A DNA stretch of 7,594 bases from JAVBOP01 sp031550405 (GCA_031550405.1 JAVBOP010000079.1:1-7594), one strand, 5' to 3'; shown: positions 1 through 6,411, counted from the stretch's first letter. Notes: generated from the sequence alone by a model not told the origin. Translations and numbers: made by a program.

Positions 1-343
1 GCTCAGCCTCTAAATTCAAATTATCAATTTTTGATATAAATTTGGCTATTCCGTATGCAAAATCTGCAATTCTTTCTAAATTTGTGTTAATACGCAATGA
101 TGACAATATGAAACGCAAATCAACAGCAACAGGCGAATGCAATGCGATAATTTCTTCGCATAATTCATCAATATATAATTCCATTGCATCAATTCTTTTT
201 TCTCTTAACACAACTTTGCCTGCAATTTCCTTATCATTATTTAGCAATGCCTCAGCGGCATAATTAATTTGAGCTATTGTTTTAGTCCACATCGTATTTA
301 ATGTGTCTTTTAATTTTAACAAATCTTTTTCTAATACATTCAT
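1..343 (-). CDS. phoU: PhoU-family phosphate signalling regulator, N-terminal half (partial)
   Basis: 114 codons are visible from the ATG at 343; the gene continues beyond the left edge. PhoU proteins are cytoplasmic, built of two three-helix bundles (about 220-240 residues in total), bind metal ions, and restrain the PhoR/PhoB response and Pst phosphate uptake when phosphate is plentiful. The translation starts MNVLEKDLLKLKDTL and is helical throughout. Residues 71-96 carry the family signature PVAVDLRFIL followed by LERIADFA, with the acidic ExxxD-type metal motif; this is the end of the first bundle. The start is firm because an in-frame TAA lies 18 nt upstream of the ATG and no other start lies between. 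No strong Shine-Dalgarno is seen, only GAAGAA. No pst or phoR genes are in view; they could lie to the left. The first-bundle match makes the family call secure, while the C-terminal half cannot be checked. Confidence 0.9.
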   Translation of the reverse strand, partial: MNVLEKDLLKLKDTLNTMWTKTIAQINYAAEALLNNDKEIAGKVVLREKRIDAMELYIDELCEEIIALHSPVAVDLRFILSSLRINTNLERIADFAYGIAKFISKIDNLNLEAE

Positions 344-381
344 ATATTCTTCAAATATAGTGACTTAATCAATTCTGTATA

Positions 382-410
382 CAAAATTACGCCAATGATA
401 TTACAGCAAA
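382..410 (-). promoter_or_regulatory. Putative Bacteroidota-type promoter of phoU
   Basis: Read on the minus strand, TAATTTTG (382-389) matches the -7 consensus TAnnTTTG at all fixed positions, with TTTG (407-410) 17 nt upstream as a -33 box. Transcription would start near 375, giving a leader of about 30 nt before the ATG. A second exact -7 match, TATATTTG at 352-359, lies closer to the gene and would give a nearly leaderless mRNA, so the choice between them is open. Confidence 0.5.
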
Positions 411-453
411 ATAAAAGCAGTATGAAAATTATGTAACAAAGTTTTTTCGTGTA

Positions 454-474
454 ATTTATTAAAAAATATTCATA
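454..474. repeat. 21-bp AT-rich exact repeat, copy 1 (other copy 4037-4057)
   Basis: The 21 bases at 454-474 recur exactly at 4037-4057 in the same orientation; the core is ATTAAAAAATATTCAT. Both copies lie upstream of minus-strand promoters (phoU here, the HIT gene there). The very low GC content means chance or a generic A-tract cannot be excluded. Confidence 0.45.
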
Positions 475-489
475 AAATAGGTACATTTA

Positions 490-890
490 CCTAAAAACGA
501 TGAGCCTGCAAAGATTGTTGAAATCGACGAGCTTCATACGTATGTATATTTAAAAAAAGATACTTATGGATATAGATTGCTGTTGATAGACTTGGCAAAC
601 GGTTCATCGCTTTTGTCTGTGGCGACAGAAGTACAAAACAGGATTAAAATTATGGAACTCTTTGAAAAATAAGGAGATAAACTGGTTTTGCACTGACCAT
701 TGGCACAGTTATGCAGAATTTATTCCGCCTGAAAAACACATAAAAACGAAAGCCGAAACATTCACCTTGAAAATATATAACAGCAGTATTAGACACTATT
801 TAGCAAAAATTTAAAAGAAAAACCAAATGCTATTCAAAAAGTAAAAATATGATTAAATGTTCGTTAAAATTATTAATTTTGAAGCTAAAG
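490..890 (+). pseudogene. Decayed IS1-type transposase (InsB-like portion)
   Basis: Three reading frames must be joined to follow the protein. Frame 1 (490-672) reads IVEIDELHTYV, the IS1 catalytic-core motif that includes the first acidic residue, and ends LFEK-stop. Frame 2 (668-814) continues with INWFCTDHWHSYAEFIPPEKH, matching the IS1 C-T-D-x-W-x-x-Y ... I-P-P-E stretch with the second Asp. Frame 3 (810 to about 870) gives KRKTKCYSKS, matching the IS1 C-terminal RKTxCFSKS motif. Two frameshifts, an early stop and the absence of any recognisable InsA zinc-finger/HTH part upstream show it is dead. I could not define terminal inverted repeats. From about 890 to 984 I see nothing recognisable. 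Confidence 0.82.
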
Positions 891-984
891 AAGCAACTAT
901 GTATCGGATTTTAACAATGCCCAAAATACAGTCCATTTATCAATCCGCCTCCTAAACATACACGGCAGTTTCATCTTTTTTGAT

Positions 985-992
985 TATATTTG
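985..992 (+). promoter_or_regulatory. Putative -7 box of the histidine kinase promoter
   Basis: TATATTTG at 985-992 matches TAnnTTTG at all fixed positions. A convincing -33 TTTG at the usual spacing is not visible. The predicted transcript start near 998-1000 lies downstream of the TTG codon at 990, which rules that codon out as the translation start if this box is used. Confidence 0.45.
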
Positions 993-1016
993 CAGTTCTA
1001 TCAGCATATAAAAAGC

Positions 1017-2132
1017 ATGAGTTTAATGCCTAAAAAATTAAAAAACATTCATAAAATGGATTCAAATCCTTCTATCGAGTCAATAAAAAAAAAATTAGCA
1101 TGGTATGAGTCATTTTTTACAAATGCCACAGACGCCTTGTTTATAATCCAGCCCGAAACATGGTGCATACTGGACGCCAACGAATACGCAGCATACTTAT
1201 TTAACACAGACTTAACAGAATTAATAGGCTCGTCTTTGCCACAATTCCGCAGGATATTCAAACTGCTGCAAAAAGAAAGTTCGCCTAAGGTACTGAGTGA
1301 ATTATCACTTAGCATGCCGAATGGTCATGAAATAATGGTAGAGGTGAGCGCAAGATTTGTCAAAATAGATGAAGAATTATTAATTCAAGCTATTGCACGT
1401 GATGTTAGCGAGCAGCACGCTTTGACCGATAAGTTGGTGCAGGCTGATAAGTTGGTGCTTTTGGGGCAACTTTCAGCCGGAATTGCACACGACATCCGTA
1501 ATCCGCTCGCAGCCGTGAATTTGAATTTACAAATTCTAAAACGAAATTTACCCAAAGAATCTCCTGAGCATTCCTATATTGAGGTTGCGCTGCAAGGGGT
1601 TGAGCGTATTCACCGCATCGTGGAGGTTTCGCTTAATTTTTCAAAGCCCGCCGTGATAGAAGTAGCAAAAATTAATATAAATTCATTGATTCCGACAATA
1701 ATTGATCTGACTGCGTCATCCATCAAACGAAAAAATATTATGGTTGATGTTGATTTGGACGACGATTTGCAGTATATTTCAGCTGATACTAAACAATTGC
1801 AGCAAGTCTTTATAAATCTAATAACTAACGCGGCTGACGCAATAAAAGATTCGGGTAAAATTACGATTAAAACTTATAACGAGAAGTCGCATAAATATGA
1901 TGAAAAGGATTTTGTTGTTGTAACAATTTCCGATACGGGCTGCGGCATTCCAGCGGAGGATTTGTCGAAAATTTTCAATCCATTTTTCACTCGAAAAGCT
2001 GATGGGACGGGGCTTGGCTTGCCAATAACTCACAGAATTTTGCATCAGCATGGTGGTATCATTGATGTTGAAAGCACCGTCGGAACAGGCACTACATTTT
2101 ATGTCAAGCTTCCCATCTTTGTCGAATATTAA
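1017..2132 (+). CDS. Soluble PAS-domain sensor histidine kinase (HisKA/HATPase_c)
   Basis: Autophosphorylating kinase of a two-component system, 371 residues from the ATG at 1017. A PAS-like sensor domain occupies about residues 25-135. The dimerisation/phosphoacceptor helix follows with LSAGIAHDIRNPL; the phosphorylated His is about residue 158, encoded at 1488-1490. The ATP-binding domain shows the N box (QQVFINLITNAADAI), the G1 box (DTGCGIP), the F box (FNPFFTRK) and the G2 box (GTGLGLPI). All catalytic motifs are intact. No membrane segment or signal peptide is seen, so it is probably cytoplasmic, resembling the NtrB/AtoS/ZraS output type. The frame is open back to a TTG at 990, but that codon overlaps the predicted -7 promoter box; ATG 1017, 1026 and 1056 are better starts, and none has a strong Shine-Dalgarno. 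The signal sensed is unknown. No response regulator follows; transposase debris does. Confidence 0.9.
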   Translation: MSLMPKKLKNIHKMDSNPSIESIKKKLAWYESFFTNATDALFIIQPETWCILDANEYAAYLFNTDLTELIGSSLPQFRRIFKLLQKESSPKVLSELSLSMPNGHEIMVEVSARFVKIDEELLIQAIARDVSEQHALTDKLVQADKLVLLGQLSAGIAHDIRNPLAAVNLNLQILKRNLPKESPEHSYIEVALQGVERIHRIVEVSLNFSKPAVIEVAKININSLIPTIIDLTASSIKRKNIMVDVDLDDDLQYISADTKQLQQVFINLITNAADAIKDSGKITIKTYNEKSHKYDEKDFVVVTISDTGCGIPAEDLSKIFNPFFTRKADGTGLGLPITHRILHQHGGIIDVESTVGTGTTFYVKLPIFVEY

Positions 2133-2237
2133 CAGAAGGCAGGGAGACAAAGATATGCTAATTTTATTTATATAATTTAAGCTCCAATATTTTGATATGT
2201 TTACGAAATCAGGGGGAATATATAGGTATAGAAGAAC

Positions 2238-2351
2238 TGCCCTGCTTATGGTTCAAACCAAGCCGTTTCGGACCTTCCTGTTCGGATGTGCCAATTCCAT
2301 CAAACACAAATTATTAGGCGATATTTGCCAAAATATTGTGAGCGATTCTGA
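2238..2351 (+). pseudogene. Fragment of a zinc-finger DDE transposase (type often labelled 'IS256 variant, Zn-binding')
   Basis: The frame 2238-2351 reads CPAYGSNQAV, like the start of a CPxC zinc finger with its second Cys changed to Tyr, joined directly to DLPVRMCQFHQTQIIRRYL, which matches the P-V-Q-M-C-Q-F-H-Q core of this transposase family. In an intact protein these parts are well over 100 residues apart, so an internal deletion, or a junction between two elements, is implied. The stretch 2286-2327 resembles the minus-strand fragment at 5988-6028 at the nucleotide level. The family name is from memory of annotation usage and is less certain than the transposase call. Confidence 0.6.
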
Positions 2352-2631
2352 GGTTCGAGATATTAGCAAAATATTAAAAATTATTCATAATGTGTTATTT
2401 TAGAATTAAAAAAAACTCTAAATTTGAATCCGTATATCAATGATATTATCAAGCAGATAGTCAAAATCACAAAGGATAAATCGTTGGAACATATAGAGTT
2501 AGAGGCACGATGCGATATAGAAATGGATGAATTTTGGAGTTATGTTGGTAATACTGTGATTATAAATATCAGGATACTTTGCTTTGTACTGATGAATTCG
2601 GCAGAAACTAAAAACAAATTTATGAATATTT
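2347..2631 (+). pseudogene. Decayed IS1-type transposase (InsA tail plus InsB start)
   Basis: From 2350 one frame reads EVRDISKILKI, matching the InsA helix-turn-helix region (RDTARILKIS-like), and stops at 2401-2403. A frame change then leads via RIKKNSKFE to the frame open at 2424, which contains IEMDEFWSYVGN, the InsB catalytic motif with its first Asp. Beyond that the match is lost; a short CTDEF in another frame (near 2588-2602) may be what remains of the second-Asp region after an internal deletion. The remnant runs up to the stop codon of rsmA at 2632. No ends or target duplications were found. Confidence 0.72.
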
Positions 2632-3456
2632 TTAATTTAATTCTAAATTATTTGCAATGTCGTAGAACAATATAAAGTCATCTACTGTAAGCTCTTCCGC
2701 TCGGCGAGAAAGAAAATCAATGGACTGATTTGCTGTTAATTCTTGCAATCGAACAGGGTCAATATTTTTTAAGTATAAGTAATTTTTTAAGGAATTATTT
2801 AGAATTTTTCTTCTTTGAGAGAATGCCGCCCTAACAAATTCAATAACACCTTTTTTGTTAACGTCCTTATATTTATCAAAGTTCTGAAAATCAATAGTCA
2901 AAACAGAGGACGTAACTTTGGGTCGCGGAAAAAATGCAGTCGGCGGAATATGAAAAGCAATTTTGGCATTGCCAAAAAGCTGCATGGCAACAGTTGTAAT
3001 GCCGTAATTCTTAGTGTGAGGCTTGGCAATCAGTCGCTCTGCAACCTCACGCTGCATCGTTAAAACCGCCTTGTCAATAAAATTAAAATTATCAAAAATC
3101 CAAAAAACAATGTCGGTTGAAATATTATATGGAATATTGCCAATAACATAAATTTTAGTATTTTTATCATAAAAATCATTTAACTCAATATTCCGAATAT
3201 CCATTAGATGAAGAGTTATATTTTTTCTATCCTTATATTTTTCATGCAGATACAGTATTGCACGCTCATCTTTGTCGAAAGCAATAACATTAGCTTGTTT
3301 ATGAAGCAAAATATCAGTCAAAGCTCCCATTCCCGGGCCGATTTCCAAAATATTTTTGTTCGCAATATCGCCTAACAGATTAATTATTTTATTAGATAAA
3401 TTTTTATCTTGCAGGAAGTTTTGTCCGAGCTGTTTGATGGGCTTTATCTTTTCCAC
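2632..3456 (-). CDS. rsmA: 16S rRNA (adenine1518-N6/adenine1519-N6)-dimethyltransferase
   Basis: RsmA (KsgA) transfers four methyl groups from S-adenosylmethionine to the two adjacent adenines near the 3' end of 16S rRNA, a late checkpoint in 30S subunit maturation in the cytoplasm. The 274 residues are of normal length. Visible motifs are QNFL (12-15), the SAM-binding loop EIGPGMGALT (38-47), the acidic D61 and D86, the catalytic NIPYNIS (107-113), MQREVAERL (134-142) and FFPRPKV (175-181), then the small C-terminal helical domain ending in RRAEELTVDDF. The start is GTG at 3456; no in-frame ATG lies upstream before the end of the HIT gene, 3 nt away, so translation is probably coupled to it. 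Loss of RsmA gives kasugamycin resistance in many bacteria. The 3' end touches an IS1 remnant, but the C-terminus appears complete. Confidence 0.96.
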   Translation of the reverse strand: MEKIKPIKQLGQNFLQDKNLSNKIINLLGDIANKNILEIGPGMGALTDILLHKQANVIAFDKDERAILYLHEKYKDRKNITLHLMDIRNIELNDFYDKNTKIYVIGNIPYNISTDIVFWIFDNFNFIDKAVLTMQREVAERLIAKPHTKNYGITTVAMQLFGNAKIAFHIPPTAFFPRPKVTSSVLTIDFQNFDKYKDVNKKGVIEFVRAAFSQRRKILNNSLKNYLYLKNIDPVRLQELTANQSIDFLSRRAEELTVDDFILFYDIANNLELN

Positions 3457-3459
3457 CGC

Positions 3460-3954
3460 TTATTCTGCCAATAATTCTGCGAAAATATCACGAGTTTTTG
3501 CCATATCAGATGAAATTATTTTTATGTCTGCCAGAGTTGCCATGAAATTTGAATCACCATTCCAACGGGGCACAACATGAAAATGTACATGTTCTGGCAA
3601 GCCCGCACCCGCCGATAGCCCAATATTCACGCCAATATTGAAGCCATGCGGTTTCATATTTTGCTTATGAATTGCGATAATCTTTTGCGTGAGCTGCATA
3701 ATTTCGGAGAGCGTATCGACAGGCAAAGCATCAAATTCCGAGGAATGCACCAATGGTGCGATAAGTATATGACCACTATTGTAAGGGTACTTGTTCATCA
3801 GCGCAATGCAGCGCTTTCGACGGGCAATAACAAGCAACTCCTTGTCTTGCCTATCTTCCTGGATTGCATGGCAGATAAAGCAGTTATCAGCTTGCTTTTC
3901 ATCATTAAATTGCTCTATATATTGAGAGCGCCAAGGCGACCAAATCCTGTTCAT
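3460..3954 (-). CDS. HIT-family nucleotide hydrolase/transferase
   Basis: 164-residue histidine-triad protein of the group related to Ap4A phosphorylase and Fhit. The catalytic triad is HVHFHVV (His 122, 124, 126), preceded by the usual LPEHVHFH context. A CFIC zinc-type pair at 25-28 and the MNRIWSPWR start are typical of bacterial members. Such proteins cleave nucleoside phosphoramidates or dinucleoside polyphosphates through a nucleotidyl-His intermediate; the actual substrate is not deducible. The frame is open up to a TTG at 4014, but that codon lies in the -33 box of an excellent promoter and the preceding residues are not conserved, so ATG 3954 is chosen, about 20-25 nt after the predicted transcript start. 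It is the first gene of a two-gene unit with rsmA. Confidence 0.92.
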   Translation of the reverse strand: MNRIWSPWRSQYIEQFNDEKQADNCFICHAIQEDRQDKELLVIARRKRCIALMNKYPYNSGHILIAPLVHSSEFDALPVDTLSEIMQLTQKIIAIHKQNMKPHGFNIGVNIGLSAGAGLPEHVHFHVVPRWNGDSNFMATLADIKIISSDMAKTRDIFAELLAE

Positions 3955-3983
3955 TTTCCATGATTGAATATTACCAAAACGTA

Positions 3984-4014
3984 CAAAATTACGATTTTTT
4001 TTCCCCATATTCAA
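3984..4014 (-). promoter_or_regulatory. Promoter of the HIT-rsmA operon
   Basis: On the minus strand the -7 box TAATTTTG (3984-3991) fits TAnnTTTG exactly, and TTG (4012-4014) lies 20 nt upstream, the spacing expected for the Bacteroidota primary sigma factor. Transcription would start near 3977. This is the best-formed promoter in the window. Confidence 0.65.
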
Positions 4015-4036
4015 CTTATGTTTGTGTAAAAAATAT

Positions 4037-4057
4037 ATTTATTAAAAAATATTCATA
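4037..4057. repeat. 21-bp AT-rich exact repeat, copy 2 (other copy 454-474)
   Basis: Exact copy of 454-474, located 23 bp upstream of the -33 box of the HIT-rsmA promoter. It could act as an upstream A-tract element or binding site, or be coincidental in AT-rich DNA. The rest of 4058-4171 shows no gene and no clear terminator. Confidence 0.45.
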
Positions 4058-4171
4058 TTTTTATGTTGTTTCAACCACAAAGCAATGAATATCAAGTAGA
4101 TAATAGTGGCTAATACTATAGTTACAAAAATGGTCAGTATCTATGCCTGTAACATGTATTCTTTTTATAAA

Positions 4172-5257
4172 TTACTCCAATTCTAATTTGTATAAAATTG
4201 GCATTGTTCCTTCTTCTTCAAAAAACCCGTTATCTATGCGCTTGGTGAGAATTATACCGCGAGGCGTGGGTATTACCGAAAAATTCCTAAATTCTTTCGC
4301 AGAAAATGCAAGCTCGTCAATATAGTTGAAATCCTTATCTAAAACTATTATGGACCAGGGTCTATCCCAAAGTTTATTGATAGTTCCGTCTTTATTTCTT
4401 GCCTGTTGGTTGTGGTAAACTGTCCTATAGTATAAATCTCTGTACTTGTCATATATTACAGAGCCATAATATCCGATTTCTGCACGATATTGTTGATATT
4501 CTTCATTAGAATGTTCTATTTTTAATCTTTTTGTTGCGTCAATATATTTGCTTTTTGCTGGATATTTTGTCAGTTTTTCACCATTTATAACCCAAAGCGA
4601 ATCATTCATTTGAAATGATACAATAAACTGATATTTTGTATCTGCGATATAACTTATGCTGTTGCGAGGACAAAACAAAGAATCGTTACTATAATCAATC
4701 GGAAAATTCAAAAATCGCTGCGGATTGATAACTTTATTATCCGTAATTTCAATCTTGCCCATTGTCGTTTTGCTGAAACATTCCTGCCGCCCGTCACCCT
4801 GCGAAATATGAAAATAAAATTCATTGCCAATAATTGCAGGCTTATATTGAAAAGCCAAAACATATTCTTCCGGAGTAGAAAAAACATCAATATTCCATTC
4901 CTGTGCAAATCCATTTTTATTAAAATGAATTAATTTATTAGTATGATACGATACGGCAAAAATTGAATCAGGATTTATTAAGTTATATGTACTAATAGAA
5001 CTTGCTTCGTCAAGTCGTATAAAAAATTCAACCTTGTAATTATTTTCGTTAATAAAATTTATATTTTTCAAAACCGGAGTTGTTGGATTTATTAGCGAAT
5101 CAAGTAAATAATAGCCAATATTTTTTCCACTATCCCAATAATATCCGCTAATTTGATCATTTATTTTAAGTGTATCAATGGGAATCACATTAACTCTGGA
5201 ATAGGAATTTTGCCGGCAGAAAGCAATGAGCAAGAAAAATGAAACAAGTATCTTCAT
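4172..5257 (-). CDS. Secreted protein of unknown function, possibly beta-propeller-like (DUF4221-type?)
   Basis: 361 residues, intact frame. The N-terminus MKILVSFFLLIAFCRQNSYS is a Sec signal peptide. A Cys sits at position 14, but Phe at -1 departs from a lipobox, so periplasmic export with cleavage near residue 20 is more likely than lipidation. The mature part is rich in short beta-type stretches ending in polar turns, e.g. SIFAVSYHTNKLIHFNKNG (98-116) and the region 303-339 (IIVLDKDF ... IPTPRGIIL), as in proteins built of propeller blades. DKYRDLYYRTVYH (270-282) recalls the Bacteroidota family DUF4221, which I can only suggest from memory. No catalytic motif is recognised. The ATG at 5257 is the obvious start because it opens directly on the signal peptide; no Shine-Dalgarno is seen. 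It is monocistronic: 157 nt separate its stop from the next gene's open frame. A weak -7 match, TATCTTTA at 5289-5296, may be its promoter. Confidence 0.75.
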   Translation of the reverse strand: MKILVSFFLLIAFCRQNSYSRVNVIPIDTLKINDQISGYYWDSGKNIGYYLLDSLINPTTPVLKNINFINENNYKVEFFIRLDEASSISTYNLINPDSIFAVSYHTNKLIHFNKNGFAQEWNIDVFSTPEEYVLAFQYKPAIIGNEFYFHISQGDGRQECFSKTTMGKIEITDNKVINPQRFLNFPIDYSNDSLFCPRNSISYIADTKYQFIVSFQMNDSLWVINGEKLTKYPAKSKYIDATKRLKIEHSNEEYQQYRAEIGYYGSVIYDKYRDLYYRTVYHNQQARNKDGTINKLWDRPWSIIVLDKDFNYIDELAFSAKEFRNFSVIPTPRGIILTKRIDNGFFEEEGTMPILYKLELE

Positions 5258-5345
5258 TATTTTATTTAAGTTGATAAAAAATAATGGATAAAGATAAGTA
5301 TAATTGATACATATTATGCAACTATTATTTTTATTTATCTAGGTA

Positions 5346-5359
5346 CTGTTCACACAAAT
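5346..5359 (+). repeat. Left terminal inverted repeat of the IS5-type element
   Basis: CTGTTCACACAAAT is the perfect reverse complement of 5967-5980. The GTACTGTTCA-like end fits IS427-group termini. Confidence 0.88.
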
Positions 5360-5385
5360 TGGATGATTTTTATTATATTTGTGTT

Positions 5386-5852
5386 ATGAAATTAACAGAA
5401 AACGAATACAAATTGATAGAAAATTGCTTTCCGGTTCAGCGAGGAAATGTGAGCTTGAGCAATTTAGATATCCTGAATGCCATATTGCATGTACTCGAAA
5501 ATGGTTGCCAATGGCGGAGTTTACCGAAATATTTTGGCAATTGGCATACAGTTTATACTCGAATGAACCGCTGGGCAAAATCTGGAGTTCTGGATAAAAT
5601 CTTTATTCAGCTACAACAAAAGCAAATTATTACTATAAAAATAGATACCGTTTTGCTTGACGACACTGGCGCTTTAAAAAATTCGGAAAGCAAGCTATCG
5701 GGCAATCTCGTAGCAGATGTAGCGCCAAGCTTCATCTGGCTGCCGCGAGTGATCGGATTGCGTTAGGTTTTCATCTTTCTGAAAGGCAAAAACGCGATGT
5801 CCAAGAAGATATAAATTACTGTAAAATATTAGTTTACATGTTTAAATTCTGA
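5386..5852 (+). pseudogene. IS5-family transposase, two frames joined at a slippery site, C-terminus lost
   Basis: The first frame starts at ATG 5386, 4 nt after a TATATTTG box (5374-5381), and has the IS427-group N-terminus: LDILNAILHVLENGCQWRSLPKYF ... WHTVYTRMNRWA in two blocks, then IDTVLLDDTGALK. It runs on out of frame to a TAG at 5764-5766. A -1 shift at T-TTA-AAA (5673-5679) restores the family consensus: TGALK-KFGKQAIGQSR, then KLHLAAASDRIALGFHLSERQ, ending at a TGA at 5850-5852. The Asp of IDT probably is the first catalytic residue; a few residues between it and TGALK are missing compared with usual members. The remaining acidic catalytic residues are absent, so the product is inactive. 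Confidence 0.85.
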
Positions 5853-5966
5853 TAGAGAAAATAAAATTAGCCTGATTGCGAATCAATAACTTTAGAAAGA
5901 AGGCAGAGGGTATGGCAAAACTGGTCATAAATGTTTATTGCATTTGCATTAATCGGGGATTATTTG

Positions 5967-5980
5967 ATTTGTGTGAACAG
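5967..5980 (-). repeat. Right terminal inverted repeat of the IS5-type element
   Basis: Perfect 14-bp reverse complement of 5346-5359, followed by GCG and a possible TA target site at 5984-5985. Confidence 0.88.
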
Positions 5981-5985
5981 GCGTA

Positions 5986-6296
5986 GTCAAATATTGCGCA
6001 ATAATCTGCGTTTGATGAAATGGCATATTTGAATTGGAACATCCCAAACAGATGAAAAAATTCTTTTCGATCGCAGAAAATCACGCTTTTAATGCCAAAT
6101 TATGAATTTTTATTGATTTTATTTCTTGTTTGTAAAGTGTGTTTATTTCATAGTTAACATATTGATAATAAACGGCTTGACAGCTAAAACTGTCTATAAA
6201 TAGCACGGCAGCAAAATTGTAGTCAAAACAGACCGTATCTATCAATATATTCGATACTAACACGGTGATTGGAGAAAAAACGGTAACCGTAAACAT
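5986..6296 (-). pseudogene. Fragment of a DDE transposase ('IS256 variant, Zn-binding' type)
   Basis: On the minus strand the frame 6296-6081 gives LIDTVCFDYNFAAVLFIDSF then CQAVYYQYVNYE, matching the family's first catalytic block (DTTYFGRxFGVxVFxD) and the following YxxYVxxE stretch. It stops at 6081. A shifted frame (about 6078-6040) continues with VIFCDRKEFFHLFG, the second-Asp block (xIVCDGRKGLFxLFG). Another shift gives VPIQICHF, and a further one FHQTQIIAQYLT, the same core as at 2286-2327. Three frameshifts and missing ends show it is dead. It abuts the IS5-type element, which may have jumped into it at TA 5984-5985, but no continuation is recognisable left of that element. The DNA from 6297 to 6411 holds no recognisable gene. 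Confidence 0.72.
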
Positions 6297-6411
6297 TGGC
6301 GTGCTTCTAATGGATTGGCAATAAGGCGCAATTTAATGAAGATATTGGTAAAATAAAACAGAGTTTTTTGCATTACCTATTTTCCCAAAATCATTTTGGT
6401 GTGAAACAAAA

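Larger units (their letters stand above)
5342..5983 (+). mobile_element. Internally deleted IS5-family element (IS427/ISL2-like)
   Basis: A 14-bp perfect inverted repeat, CTGTTCACACAAAT, lies at 5346-5359 and, reversed, at 5967-5980. TA dinucleotides at 5340-5341 and 5984-5985 may be the target duplication, which would put the ends at 5342 and 5983; the outermost 3-4 bases of the two ends do not match, so the exact ends are uncertain. The interior carries a broken transposase. At about 0.64 kb it is shorter than the roughly 0.8-0.9 kb usual for this group, consistent with loss of the middle/C-terminal catalytic part. Near the right end (about 5908-5950) a frame reading GYGKTGHKCLLHLH resembles the group's C-terminal RYDKTxxNFLxxLH stretch. 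Confidence 0.82.

Noticed and set aside
42..263. Plus-strand open frame of 73 codons
   Set aside because: It is the antisense shadow of phoU, whose minus-strand frame carries clear family motifs.
1049..1315. Minus-strand open frame opposite the kinase
   Set aside because: No family features; it lies antisense within the conserved PAS region.
1818..2150. Minus-strand open frame of 110 codons
   Set aside because: Antisense to the ATP-binding domain of the kinase, with no motifs of its own.
2424..2675. Plus-strand frame as a real 83-residue gene overlapping rsmA
   Set aside because: The recognisable part is an IS1-type catalytic motif; the tail is antisense to the rsmA end.
3646..3963. Plus-strand open frame of 105 codons
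   Set aside because: Antisense shadow of the HIT gene.
6275..6290. Small palindrome ACGGTAACCGT
   Set aside because: Only 5-bp arms; it lies within the decayed transposase region with no promoter nearby.
6385..6399. Inverted repeat CCAAAA-TCA-TTTTGG considered as a terminator
   Set aside because: AT-rich short stem with no following T run and no gene ending just before it.
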